DNA from: Brevundimonas sp.
GTDB lineage: Bacteria > Pseudomonadota > Alphaproteobacteria > Caulobacterales > Caulobacteraceae
DNA: 11,751 nt
Assembly (NCBI GenBank): GCA_022712235.1
Contig: JALAGW010000207.1
Location: forward strand, 1-11,751
Direction: 5' to 3'
Position numbers and translations under genes: made by a program. The notes below the pieces were generated by a model that saw only the letters and a list, made by a program, of their open reading frames with translations, ran no database searches and was not told the DNA's origin. Positions 5,302-11,751 of this stretch are shown here, in pieces. Each line of letters starts with the position of its first letter. Position 1 is the stretch's first letter.

Positions 5302-5607
5302 TTACCAGCTCGACTTGGTCAGGCCGGGGATCTGCCCCAGGTTGCCCAGCTCGCGCATGGCGATCCGGCTCATCTTCAGCTTGCGGTAGAAGGCCCGCGG
5401 ACGGCCCGTCACTTCGCAGCGGTTGCGGATGCGCGACGGAGCCGAGTTGCGCGGCAGCTCACCCAGCTTCAGGCGAGCGTCGAAACGCTCTTCCAGCGGC
5501 AGGCTCTCGTCGTTGGCGGTCGCCTTGAGGGCGGCCCGCTTTGCGGCATACTTCGCAACCAGGGCCTTGACGGCTTCGTTACGGTTTACGGCGCTTTTCT
5601 TAGCCAT
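5302..5607 (-). CDS. rpsN: 30S ribosomal protein S14, zinc-independent form
   Basis: Late-assembling protein of the 30S head. The product is 101 residues, the long C-minus form: it has a single Cys (C64, in RNRCEVTGRPR at 61-71) and lacks the CxxC pairs of the short zinc-binding S14. The C-terminus RELGNLGQIPGLTKSSW is typical. ATG at 5607 was chosen because it gives the conserved MAKKSAVNRN start and has the purine-rich GGAAGGGAAG just upstream; an in-frame ATG at 5682 would extend the protein into the rplE reading region and is not supported. The gene starts 19 nt after rplE, in the usual rplE-rpsN-rpsH order. Confidence 0.97.
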   Translation of the reverse strand: MAKKSAVNRNEAVKALVAKYAAKRAALKATANDESLPLEERFDARLKLGELPRNSAPSRIRNRCEVTGRPRAFYRKLKMSRIAMRELGNLGQIPGLTKSSW

Positions 5608-5626
5608 TGTTCTCTTCCCTTCCCGC

Positions 5627-6187
5627 TCAGTTCTTGATGAACGGGAAATTGAACTCGGTGAGGAGAGCCTTGGCTTCCTCATCGGTCTTGGCCGTGGTGC
5701 AGACGACGATGTCCATGCCCCACATCTGATCGATCTGGTCGTAGTTGATCTCGGGGAACACGATGTGCTCCTTCAGACCCGTGGCGTAGTTGCCGCGACC
5801 GTCGAACGAGGTGCCCTTCAGACCACGGAAGTCCTTCACGCGCGGCAGCGCGATCGTGATGAAGCGGTCCAGGAACTCGTACATCTGGGCGCCGCGCAGC
5901 GTGACCTTGCCGCCGATGACCATACCTTCACGCAGCTTGAAGCCGGCGATGGAGTTACGAGCCTTGGTCGGCACAGCCTTCTGACCGGCGATGGCCGTCA
6001 GGTCCTTGAGGGCCGCATTGACCTTCTTGGAGTCTGCGACAGCTTCGCCGACGCCCATGTTCAGGACGATCTTGTCCAGCTTGGGGATCTGCATCTCGTT
6101 CGTGTAGCCGAACTTTTCCTTCAGGGCGCCGCGGATGCGGTCCTGATATTCGGTCTTGAGACGCGGCGTGTACTTGGTGTCAGCCAT
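5627..6187 (-). CDS. rplE: 50S ribosomal protein L5
   Basis: Binds 5S rRNA and forms an intersubunit bridge with S13, contacting P-site tRNA. The 186 residues fall at the family length (E. coli 179). Key stretches: PKLDKIVLNMGVGEA (35-49), the signature around KARNSIAGFKLREGM (75-89), VTLRGAQMYEFLDRF (95-109) and the C-terminal FPEINYDQIDQMWGMDIVV with FNFPF at the end. The start overlaps the rplX stop by one base (TAATG), with GGGAGA upstream, so it is probably coupled to rplX. In E. coli this start region is the S8 repressor target; I could not identify an equivalent structure here. Confidence 0.98.
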   Translation of the reverse strand: MADTKYTPRLKTEYQDRIRGALKEKFGYTNEMQIPKLDKIVLNMGVGEAVADSKKVNAALKDLTAIAGQKAVPTKARNSIAGFKLREGMVIGGKVTLRGAQMYEFLDRFITIALPRVKDFRGLKGTSFDGRGNYATGLKEHIVFPEINYDQIDQMWGMDIVVCTTAKTDEEAKALLTEFNFPFIKN

Positions 6188-6495
6188 TAGATGACGTCTC
6201 CCGTGGTCTTGGCGAAGCGAACCTTGGCGTCGCCTTCGACCTTGAAGCCGACGCGGGTCGCCTTGCCGTTGGCGTCGGCGATCGCGACGTTCGACAGGTG
6301 AAGCGAGGCTTCCTTGTGCTTGATGCCGCCTTGCGGGTCAGCCTGGGTCGGGCGCGTGTGGCGCTGAACCATGTTGACGCCTTGCACGACGACGCGGTTT
6401 TCGGTCGGGAGGACCTTCAGCACCTGGCCGGTGCGTCCCTTGTCCTTGCCGGTCAGGACGACGACCTTGTCGCCCTTCTTGATCTTGGCGGCCAT
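6187..6495 (-). CDS. rplX: 50S ribosomal protein L24
   Basis: One of the assembly-initiating proteins of the large subunit, binding near the 5' end of 23S rRNA close to the tunnel exit. At 102 residues the length is standard. The KOW motif covers about residues 5-32 (IKKGDKVVVLTGKDKGRTG and onward), followed by NMVQRHTRPTQADPQGGI (41-58). The start is 1 nt after the rplN stop and has a strong GGAGGT ribosome binding site 8 nt upstream, located inside the end of rplN. That is one of the best ribosome binding sites in the window, in line with a need for high output despite the tight junction. Confidence 0.98.
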   Translation of the reverse strand: MAAKIKKGDKVVVLTGKDKGRTGQVLKVLPTENRVVVQGVNMVQRHTRPTQADPQGGIKHKEASLHLSNVAIADANGKATRVGFKVEGDAKVRFAKTTGDVI

Positions 6496-6496
6496 A

Positions 6497-6865
6497 TTAC
6501 AGGACCTCCGGAGCCAGCGAGATGATCTTCATGTGGTTCTTGGCGCGCAGTTCGCGAGGAACCGGGCCAAAGATCCGCGTGCCGACCGGCTCGTTCTGCT
6601 TGTTGACGATGACGGCGGCCGACTTGTCAAAACGGATGACCGAGCCGTCCTTGCGCTGGATGTCCTTGGCGGTGCGAACGACGATGGCGCGAACGACGTC
6701 GCCCTTCTTCACGCGGCCGCGCGGGATAGCTTCCTTCACCGAGGCGACAATGGTGTCGCCCACCGAGGCGTAGCGGCGCTTGGAGCCGCCCAACACCTTG
6801 ATGCACATGACCCGGCGAGCGCCCGAGTTATCGGCGACCTCCAGGTTAGTTTGCATCTGGATCAT
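6497..6865 (-). CDS. rplN: 50S ribosomal protein L14
   Basis: Large subunit protein at the intersubunit face that contacts 16S rRNA helix 14 and is the docking site of the silencing factor RsfS. The 122 residues match the highly constant family length. The sequence opens with MIQMQTNLEVADNSGARRVM and contains CIKVLGGSKRRYA (21-33) and the C-terminal VPRELRAKNHMKIISLAPEVL, all characteristic. It is the first gene of the classical spc section. The spacer to rpsQ is only 18 nt (6866-6883) and contains the ribosome binding site AAAAGGATC, so no separate promoter is evident between the S10 and spc sections. Confidence 0.98.
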   Translation of the reverse strand: MIQMQTNLEVADNSGARRVMCIKVLGGSKRRYASVGDTIVASVKEAIPRGRVKKGDVVRAIVVRTAKDIQRKDGSVIRFDKSAAVIVNKQNEPVGTRIFGPVPRELRAKNHMKIISLAPEVL

Positions 6866-6883
6866 AGGATCCGATCCTTTTCT

Positions 6884-7126
6884 TTAGGAAGCCGAGGCGG
6901 GGGAAACGACTTCCCAACGCTTCAGCTTGGACTTGGGGGCGCACTCGACGATGCGTGCGACGTCGCCGACTTTGAGGGCGTTGCCCTCATCGTGAGCGTG
7001 GTACTTCTTGGACAGACGGACGATCTTCTTCAGGACCGGGTGCAGCAGAGTGCGCTCGACCTTCACGACGACCGTCTTGTCGCCCTTGTCGGACACGACC
7101 ACGCCTTCAAGAATACGTTTGGGCAT
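6884..7126 (-). CDS. rpsQ: 30S ribosomal protein S17
   Basis: Primary binder of 16S rRNA in the 5' domain, with an OB-fold. ATG at 7126 gives an 80-residue protein beginning MPKRILEGVVVSDKGDKTVV, exactly the family start, and AAGGAA lies upstream; the in-frame ATG at 7159 would overlap rpmC by 23 nt and is rejected. The signature KKYHAHDE (40-47) and the VGDVARIVECAPKSKLKRW segment (53-71) are clear. The gene begins 10 nt after the rpmC stop codon and closes the S10 section. Confidence 0.97.
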   Translation of the reverse strand: MPKRILEGVVVSDKGDKTVVVKVERTLLHPVLKKIVRLSKKYHAHDEGNALKVGDVARIVECAPKSKLKRWEVVSPASAS

Positions 7127-7136
7127 AGGTGTTTCC

Positions 7137-7334
7137 TTAAACCGCTGCGCGCTTCTCACGCAGCAGCGTGGAGATGCGAGCGATGTCCTTGCGCACTTCC
7201 GAGACCCGGTGGGTCTTTTCCATCTGGCCGGTGGCGGCCTGGAAGCGCAGGTTGAACTGTTCCTTCTTGAGCTTCAGCAGCTCGTCGGCCAGTTGATCGG
7301 GGGTCTGGCCCCGGAGATCGGCGATCTTGGTCAT
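7137..7334 (-). CDS. rpmC: 50S ribosomal protein L29
   Basis: Small two-helix protein at the tunnel exit; with L23 it forms the docking site for trigger factor and SRP. At 65 residues it has the family length. The family pattern shows in LRGQTPDQLADELLKLKKEQFNLRFQ (7-32) and HRVSEVRKDIARI (42-54). Its ATG overlaps the rplP stop in an ATGA arrangement (7331-7334), with GAGGAAG upstream inside rplP, so it is translationally coupled to rplP. Confidence 0.97.
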   Translation of the reverse strand: MTKIADLRGQTPDQLADELLKLKKEQFNLRFQAATGQMEKTHRVSEVRKDIARISTLLREKRAAV

Positions 7335-7771
7335 GCCGCTTCCTCAAGGTGAGCGATGCCGGCGTCGAGGCGGGTGACCACCTTGGTGCGGACCGGCAGC
7401 TTGGCCGCGCCGAGGCGCAGAGCTTCGCGAGCCACATCGTCCGGCACGCCGTCGATTTCGAACAGGATGCGACCGGGGTGGCAGCGCGCGGCCCAATGGT
7501 CCACGGCGCCCTTGCCCTTACCCATCCGGACTTCAGCCGGCTTGCCCGTGACGGGCAGATCCGGGAAGACCCGGATCCAGACGCGGCCCTGACGCTTCAT
7601 CTGACGCGTGATCGCGCGGCGAGCCGCTTCGATCTGACGAGCCGTGATGCGCTCGGGTTCCACCGTCTTCAGGCCGTAGGAGCCGAAGTTCAGCGAGAAA
7701 CCACCCTTGGCCGAGCCATGGATGCGGCCCTTGAAGGCCTTGCGGTACTTGGTCTTTTTAGGTTGCAACAT
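7331..7771 (-). CDS. rplP: 50S ribosomal protein L16
   Basis: Late-assembly protein that organises the A-site side of the peptidyl transferase centre and contacts tRNA. The 146 residues include MLQPKKTKYRKAFKGR at the start, SAKGGFSLNFGSYGLK (20-35), RVWIRVFPDLPVT (63-75) and RMGKGKGAV (82-90). Arg82 lines up with E. coli Arg81, the residue hydroxylated by the oxygenase YcfD; whether it is modified here is unknown. The start lies 6 nt after the rpsC stop, with GAGGG upstream. It overlaps rpmC by four bases. Confidence 0.98.
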   Translation of the reverse strand: MLQPKKTKYRKAFKGRIHGSAKGGFSLNFGSYGLKTVEPERITARQIEAARRAITRQMKRQGRVWIRVFPDLPVTGKPAEVRMGKGKGAVDHWAARCHPGRILFEIDGVPDDVAREALRLGAAKLPVRTKVVTRLDAGIAHLEEAA

Positions 7772-7777
7772 GACCTA

Positions 7778-8521
7778 TCAGCCCTCACGACCACGGCGCG
7801 GACCGCGATCACCGCGGGGGCCGCCACGGCCTTCGTTGGACGACGGACCCGAGGCTTCCTGGGCCCAACGCTTGTCCTGGGCCATCGGGTCGTGCTCGAG
7901 CACCTCACCCTTGAAGACCCAGACCTTCACGCCGATGATGCCGTAGGTCGTCTTGGCTTCGTAGAAGCCATAGTCGATGTCGGCGCGCAGGGTGTGAAGC
8001 GGCACGCGACCTTCGCGATACCATTCCATACGTGCGATTTCGGCGCCGCCCAGACGGCCCGAGACGTTGATGCGGACGCCCTTGGCGCCGAGGCGCATGG
8101 CGGACTGCATCGAACGCTTCATGGCGCGGCGGAAGGCGATACGGCGTTCCAGCTGCTGAGCGATGTTTTCAGCGATCAGCTGCGCGTCGGTTTCCGGCTT
8201 GCGGACTTCGACGATGTTCAGGTGAACTTCGCCTTCGGTGCGAGCCGAGATGTCCTTGCGGAGCTTCTCGATGTCAGCGCCCTTCTTGCCGATCACGACG
8301 CCCGGACGGGCGGCGTAGATCGTCACGCGGCACTTCTTGTGCGGACGCTCAATGATGATGCGCGACACGCCGGCGGCGACCAGGCGTTCCTTGAGCCACG
8401 TGCGCAGCTTCAGGTCCTGGTGCAGCAGGCGGGCGTAGTCGGCGCCGCCGGCGAACCAGCGGCTGTCCCACGTGCGGTTCACGCCAAGGCGCAGACCGAC
8501 CGGATTGATTTTCTGTCCCAT
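7778..8521 (-). CDS. rpsC: 30S ribosomal protein S3
   Basis: Head protein of the small subunit lining the mRNA entry channel, with helicase activity together with S4 and S5. The N-terminus MGQKINPVGLRLG is diagnostic. A type II KH domain carries the GKKG loop at 78-81 (within GVVIGKKGADIEKLRKD), and the C-terminal domain contains the segment GAKGVRINVSGRLGGAEIARMEWYREGRVPLHTLRADIDYG. The 247-residue length slightly exceeds E. coli S3 (233) because of a Gly/Arg-rich tail (from about 226). The start overlaps the rplV stop by one base (TGATG). Confidence 0.98.
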   Translation of the reverse strand: MGQKINPVGLRLGVNRTWDSRWFAGGADYARLLHQDLKLRTWLKERLVAAGVSRIIIERPHKKCRVTIYAARPGVVIGKKGADIEKLRKDISARTEGEVHLNIVEVRKPETDAQLIAENIAQQLERRIAFRRAMKRSMQSAMRLGAKGVRINVSGRLGGAEIARMEWYREGRVPLHTLRADIDYGFYEAKTTYGIIGVKVWVFKGEVLEHDPMAQDKRWAQEASGPSSNEGRGGPRGDRGPRRGREG

Positions 8522-8901
8522 CAGGCGGCCTCGCCGGCTTCACGGACCACGATCGTGATCTCGCTGAACGGTTTCAGGATGCGCGACGAGCGACCGCGAG
8601 CACGGCTCGCGAAGCGCTTCATCACCAGGTTCTTGCCCACGAAGGCCTCGGCGACGAACAGGTTGTCGATGTCGAGGTTGTGGTTGTTCTCGGCGTTCGA
8701 GATCGCCGAATACAGGACCTTGCGGACGTCGCCGGCGATGCGCTTGTGGCTGAATTCCAGCTCGTTCAGCGCCTTCTGGACCGGCAGACCGCGGATCGAG
8801 GCGGCCACCAGGTTCAGCTTTTGAGGGCTGATGCGAACGTTGACCAGCTTGGCGCGAGCCTCAGTGGCCTCGACGCGACGGGCGTTTTTGGACTGGGCCA
8901 T
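8521..8901 (-). CDS. rplV: 50S ribosomal protein L22
   Basis: Globular protein whose long beta hairpin lines the peptide exit tunnel at the constriction and influences macrolide sensitivity and arrest peptides. The 126 residues comprise VRISPQKLNLVAASIRG (22-38), the VLYSAISNAENNHNLD helix region (62-77) and the hairpin tip region VMKRFASRARGRSSRILKP (93-111), equivalent to the MKRIMPRAKGRADRI region of E. coli. I see no deletion in the loop of the kind linked to macrolide resistance. AAAAGGAAG precedes the start with 6-nt spacing; the start is 3 nt past the rpsS stop. Confidence 0.98.
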   Translation of the reverse strand: MAQSKNARRVEATEARAKLVNVRISPQKLNLVAASIRGLPVQKALNELEFSHKRIAGDVRKVLYSAISNAENNHNLDIDNLFVAEAFVGKNLVMKRFASRARGRSSRILKPFSEITIVVREAGEAA

Positions 8902-8904
8902 GGA

Positions 8905-9183
8905 TTACTTCCTTTTGGCCTTCTTGTCCGCCGCGTGACCCGGGAAGTTCCGGGTCGGGGCGAACTCGCCAAACTTCATGCCGACCATGTCTTCGTTGAC
9001 CATCACCGGCACATGCTTTTGGCCGTTGTGGACGCCGAAGGTCAGGCCGACAAACTGCGGCAGGATGGTGGAGCGACGCGACCAGGTCTTGATCACATCC
9101 TTGCGGCCCGACGTTTGAACGGCGTCGGCCTTCTTGAGCAGATACCCGTCGACAAACGGGCCTTTCCAGGAGGAGCGGGCCAT
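8905..9183 (-). CDS. rpsS: 30S ribosomal protein S19
   Basis: Binds 16S rRNA in the 30S head with S13, close to the A-site tRNA and bridge B1a. The 92 residues match the family length, with the N-terminal MARSSWKGPFVDGYLLKKA and the signature FVGLTFGVHNGQKHVPVMV (44-62) followed by MVGMKFGEFAPTRNFPGH (66-83) and a Lys-rich end. The start is 2 nt after the rplB stop; the AAGAAGG ribosome binding site lies within the end of rplB. Confidence 0.98.
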   Translation of the reverse strand: MARSSWKGPFVDGYLLKKADAVQTSGRKDVIKTWSRRSTILPQFVGLTFGVHNGQKHVPVMVNEDMVGMKFGEFAPTRNFPGHAADKKAKRK

Positions 9184-9185
9184 TC

Positions 9186-10022
9186 TTAGCGAGCCTTCTT
9201 CACGTGGCGAGTACGGATGATGAACTTATCCGTAGCCTTGTTCTTGCGGGTGCGGGTGCCCTTGGTGTCCTTACCCCACGGCGTAACCGGGGTGCGACCG
9301 CCAGAGGTCCGGCCTTCACCACCACCATGCGGGTGGTCGATCGGGTTCATGGCGACGCCGCGAACGTGCGGACGCCAGCCCATGTGACGAACGCGACCGG
9401 CCTTGCCGAGGTTCTGGTTCATGTGGTCGGGGTTCGACACGGCGCCGACGGTGGCCATGCAGGAGTCCAGGACCATGCGCAGCTCGCCCGAGCCGAGACG
9501 GATCTGGGCGTAGCCCTGATCGCGGCCGACCAGCTGGGCGTAAGCGCCGGCCGAACGGGCCAGCTGAGCGCCCTTGCCCGGCTTCATCTCGATGTTGTGG
9601 ATGATCGTACCCACGGGCATCGAGCGCAGCGGCATGGCGTTGCCCGGCTTCACGTCGACCTTTTCACCAGCGACGACGACGTCGCCGGCCTTCAGGCGCT
9701 GCGGCGCGATGATGTAGGTCTTCTCGCCGTCGGCGTAGGTCACCAAGGCGATGAAGGCCGTGCGGTTCGGGTCGTATTCCAGACGCTCGACCGTGCCGAT
9801 CGCGTCGAACTTGCGACGCTTGAAGTCGATCTTGCGGTACAGGGTCTTGGCGCCGCCGCCGCGGAAGCGAACGGCGATGCGACCGCCCTGCCCGCGACCG
9901 CCGGACTTGGTCAGACCTTCGGTCAGCGACTTCTCGGGACGGCCCTTGTGGAGCTCGGACCGGTCGACCAGCACCAGGGCGCGGCGGCCCGGCGACGTCG
10001 GATTGTAGGTTTTCAAGGCCAT
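9186..10022 (-). CDS. rplB: 50S ribosomal protein L2
   Basis: One of the most conserved large subunit proteins, needed for subunit joining and for peptidyl transferase activity. The 278 residues include the Gly-rich N-terminal half with SGGRGQGGRIAVRFRGGGAK (40-59), the RNA-binding core (about 60-200), and the hallmark NPIDHPHGGGEGRTSGGR (226-243) in which His230 corresponds to E. coli His229. A basic C-terminus follows (257-278). The start is 4 nt after the rplW stop, and the upstream ribosome binding site is weak (CGGGGC), so translation may depend on coupling. Confidence 0.98.
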   Translation of the reverse strand: MALKTYNPTSPGRRALVLVDRSELHKGRPEKSLTEGLTKSGGRGQGGRIAVRFRGGGAKTLYRKIDFKRRKFDAIGTVERLEYDPNRTAFIALVTYADGEKTYIIAPQRLKAGDVVVAGEKVDVKPGNAMPLRSMPVGTIIHNIEMKPGKGAQLARSAGAYAQLVGRDQGYAQIRLGSGELRMVLDSCMATVGAVSNPDHMNQNLGKAGRVRHMGWRPHVRGVAMNPIDHPHGGGEGRTSGGRTPVTPWGKDTKGTRTRKNKATDKFIIRTRHVKKAR

Positions 10023-10026
10023 CTTC

Positions 10027-10332
10027 TTAGAGCCCCGTCGTGACGTCGATCGACTGGCCGTCAGCCAGCGTCACGATCGCTTTCTTGATGTCCACGCGGC
10101 GACCGAGGATGCCCCGGAAACGCTTGGTCTTGCCCTTTTGAACCAGGGTGTTGACCTTGAGGACGTTGACTTTGAACAGACTTTCGACCGCGGCGGCGAT
10201 CTCGTCCTTGGTCGCCGTGCCGGCGACGCGGAAGACGACCTTGTTCTGCTCCGACAGGATCGTGGCCTTCTCGGTGATCACCGGAGCCAGGATGGTGTCG
10301 TAGTGCTTGGCGGTGGGTTGAGCGGCGGCCAT
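10027..10332 (-). CDS. rplW: 50S ribosomal protein L23
   Basis: Tunnel-exit protein and main contact point for trigger factor and SRP. The 101 residues show DTILAPVITEKATILSEQNK (12-31), VESLFKVNVLKVNTL (49-63) and the basic KGKTKRFRG loop (66-74), typical of the family. Its ATG overlaps the rplD stop by one base (TAATG), and AAGGAAG lies upstream within rplD. Confidence 0.98.
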   Translation of the reverse strand: MAAAQPTAKHYDTILAPVITEKATILSEQNKVVFRVAGTATKDEIAAAVESLFKVNVLKVNTLVQKGKTKRFRGILGRRVDIKKAIVTLADGQSIDVTTGL

Positions 10333-10970
10333 TATGCGGCTTCCTTCTCAGCGAAGCGCGCCTCGATGGCTTCGACAGCCGCCTTGGTCAGCACCAGTTT
10401 GTCGGCCCGCAGGATGTCATAGACGTTGAGGCCGGCGTTCGGCAGGACGTCGATGTGCGGGATGTTGCGAGCGGCCAGGCCGAAGTTCGTGTCGACTTCC
10501 GGACCCGCGATGATCAGGGCCTTGGTCCAGCCGAGCTTGCCGAAGGTCTCGCGCAGCGAGGCCGTCTTGGCTTCCTTGACCGAAACGCTGTCGACCACGA
10601 CCAGATCGCCGGCCTTGGCCTTCGAGCTGAGGGCGTGACGCAGAGCCAGGGCGCGGACCTTCTTCGGCAGCGAGTAGCCGTGGTCGCGGACAACCGGACC
10701 AAAGGCGCGCGAACCGCCGACGAACTGCGGTGCACGGCGCGAACCGTGACGAGCGCCGCCGGTGCCCTTTTGCTTGTACATCTTCTTACCCGTACGAGAG
10801 TTCTCGTTGCGGGTTTGAACCTTGTGCGTGCCGGCGCGGCGCTTGGCCAGCTGCCAGTTGACGTAACGGGCCAGCAGGTCGCCGCGGATGTCCGAGATGC
10901 CGAAGACGGCTTCCGACAGTTCCACGTCGCCGGCAGCCTTGCCGTCGAGTTTGATGACCGAGAGTTTCAT
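10332..10970 (-). CDS. rplD: 50S ribosomal protein L4
   Basis: Early-assembly protein whose extended loop reaches the exit tunnel constriction beside L22; in E. coli it also represses the S10 operon through the rpsJ leader (outside this window). The 212 residues contain the loop at about 50-90 with SRTGKKMYKQKGTGGARHGS (58-77) and the C-terminal Rossmann-like part (RNIPHIDVLPNAGLNVYDIL, 169-188). I see no loop insertion or deletion. It overlaps the rplC stop by one base (TAATG), which ties its translation to L3. Confidence 0.98.
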   Translation of the reverse strand: MKLSVIKLDGKAAGDVELSEAVFGISDIRGDLLARYVNWQLAKRRAGTHKVQTRNENSRTGKKMYKQKGTGGARHGSRRAPQFVGGSRAFGPVVRDHGYSLPKKVRALALRHALSSKAKAGDLVVVDSVSVKEAKTASLRETFGKLGWTKALIIAGPEVDTNFGLAARNIPHIDVLPNAGLNVYDILRADKLVLTKAAVEAIEARFAEKEAA

Positions 10971-11701
10971 TACGCTTCACCGCCTTCATTGGCTTCCACC
11001 GCCGGAGCAGCAGCAGCCGGAGCAGCAGCCGACTTCACAGCGCCCGGGAAGGGAGCGTCAGCCGGGCGAGCCTTCTTAACGGCGTCGCGAACCTTGACGT
11101 AGCTGCCGTCGTGACCCGGGACAGCGCCCTTGATCAGGATCAGGCCGCGCTCGGCGTCCACGCGGACGACGGTCAGGTTCTGCTGGGTGACGACTTCCTG
11201 ACCGTAGTGGCCAGCCATCTTCTTGCCCTTGAAGGTCTTGCCCGGGTCCTGGCGTTGGCCAGTCGAGCCGTGCGAGCGGTGCGACAGCGAAACGCCGTGC
11301 GTGGCGCGCAGACCGCCGAAGTTCCAGCGCTTCATGGCGCCGGCGAAGCCCTTACCGATGGTTTCGCCCTGGATGTCGACCTTCTGGCCGGCCAGGAAGT
11401 GATCGGCCGACAGCTCGGCGCCCACGTCCAGCAGACCTTCCGCGTCAACGCGGAACTCGGTCACATAGTGCTTAGGTTCAACCTCGGCCTTGGCGAAAAC
11501 TTCGCGCTGAGCCTTGTTGGTGTTTTTTGCCTTCTTGGTTCCGGCGCCCAGTTGCAGGGCGACGTAGCCGTCCCGCTCTTGAGTGCGCTGACCCACGACC
11601 TGGCAGCCGTCAAGCTGCAGAACCGTGACCGGGATGTGCGCGCCGTCTTCAGCGAAGACGCGCGTCATACCCAGTTTCTTGGCGATCACGCCCGTACGCA
11701 T
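10970..11701 (-). CDS. rplC: 50S ribosomal protein L3
   Basis: Early-assembly protein whose loop approaches the peptidyl transferase centre. The start MRTGVIAKKLGMTRVF is typical of alphaproteobacterial L3. The conserved loop reads FGGLRATHGVSLSHRSHGS (128-146) and then TGQRQDPGKTFKGKKMAGHYG (147-167); Gln151 corresponds to E. coli Gln150, methylated by PrmB. The protein has 243 residues against 209 in E. coli because of an Ala/Pro-rich tail (from about 221) that ends in an acidic segment (VEANEGGEA). ATG at 11701 is 23 nt after the rpsJ stop, with a purine-rich stretch including GGCGGGAT upstream. Confidence 0.98.
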   Translation of the reverse strand: MRTGVIAKKLGMTRVFAEDGAHIPVTVLQLDGCQVVGQRTQERDGYVALQLGAGTKKAKNTNKAQREVFAKAEVEPKHYVTEFRVDAEGLLDVGAELSADHFLAGQKVDIQGETIGKGFAGAMKRWNFGGLRATHGVSLSHRSHGSTGQRQDPGKTFKGKKMAGHYGQEVVTQQNLTVVRVDAERGLILIKGAVPGHDGSYVKVRDAVKKARPADAPFPGAVKSAAAPAAAAPAVEANEGGEA

Positions 11702-11724
11702 GTCGGATCCCGCCTCTTTCTTTC

Positions 11725-11751
11725 TTAAATCTTGATCTCGACGTCCACACC
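11725..11751 (-). CDS. rpsJ: 30S ribosomal protein S10, last codons (partial)
   Basis: Only eight codons and the TAA stop are inside the window. They read GVDVEIKI, close to the C-terminus of alphaproteobacterial S10. Together with the position directly upstream of rplC this identifies the gene as rpsJ, the first gene of the S10 section. S10 belongs to the 30S head and, as NusE, to the transcription antitermination complex. The operon's promoter and any L4-responsive leader lie further right and cannot be examined. Confidence 0.8.
   Translation of the reverse strand, partial: GVDVEIKI

Noticed and set aside
5608..5682. N-terminal extension of rpsN to an ATG at 5682
   Set aside because: It reads through the end of rplE in another frame. 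S14 conservation begins at 5607.
7127..7159. N-terminal extension of rpsQ to an ATG at 7159
   Set aside because: It would overlap the end of rpmC and add residues not found in S17; the ribosome binding site supports 7126.
7349..8824. 491-codon open frame on the plus strand across rplP, rpsC and rplV
   Set aside because: It runs antisense through three conserved ribosomal genes. Long antisense frames are expected at this GC content and it has no recognisable motif.
11522..11528. A AAA AAC heptamer in frame within rplC, a possible -1 slippery site
   Set aside because: The -1 frame reaches a stop within about 16 codons, no stimulatory structure was seen, and full-length L3 is essential. It is explained by the Lys-Asn codons.

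Overview
The window holds most of the S10-spc ribosomal protein gene cluster of a GC-rich alphaproteobacterium. All genes lie on the minus strand, so transcription runs from the right edge to the left edge. The protein sequences (SecY starting MASAAEQLAANMN, a zinc-free 101-residue S14, an adenylate kinase without the long LID insert, Ala/Lys-rich tails on L15 and L3) suggest Caulobacteraceae, perhaps a Brevundimonas-like organism. That placement comes from sequence resemblance alone and is an inference.

Layout in transcription order: the last codons of rpsJ (S10) at the right edge, then rplC, rplD, rplW, rplB, rpsS, rplV, rpsC, rplP, rpmC, rpsQ (S10 part), then rplN, rplX, rplE, rpsN, rpsH, rplF, rplR, rpsE, rpmD, rplO, secY, adk (spc part). 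From rpsJ to rpmD every junction is 23 nt or less and many genes overlap (TAATG, TGATG or ATGA junctions), which points to one polycistronic message with translational coupling. The S10/spc junction (rpsQ-rplN) is only 18 nt and shows no room for a separate spc promoter.

Two junctions break this compact pattern. The rpmD-rplO spacer (165 nt with the start chosen here) has a strong terminator-like hairpin just after rpmD and two smaller stem-loops. The rplO-secY spacer (147 nt) has a REP-like long palindrome followed by a second stable hairpin. These structures set rplO and secY-adk apart from the rest of the operon and may tune their expression separately.

At the left edge, downstream of adk, is the 5' part of a different gene. 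It encodes a short basic N-terminus, one membrane helix and a Pro-rich then Gly-rich linker, and resembles a TonB-type energy transducer. It is cut by the window edge. Its coding sequence carries a perfect 31-bp inverted repeat, the most unusual structure in the window.

The genes work together in ribosome assembly (large and small subunit proteins), membrane protein insertion and secretion (SecY) and adenine nucleotide balance (Adk). I see no RNA gene, CRISPR array, insertion sequence, phage gene or defence system. This is essentially a conserved housekeeping locus, and the points worth attention are in its spacers and at its left end.
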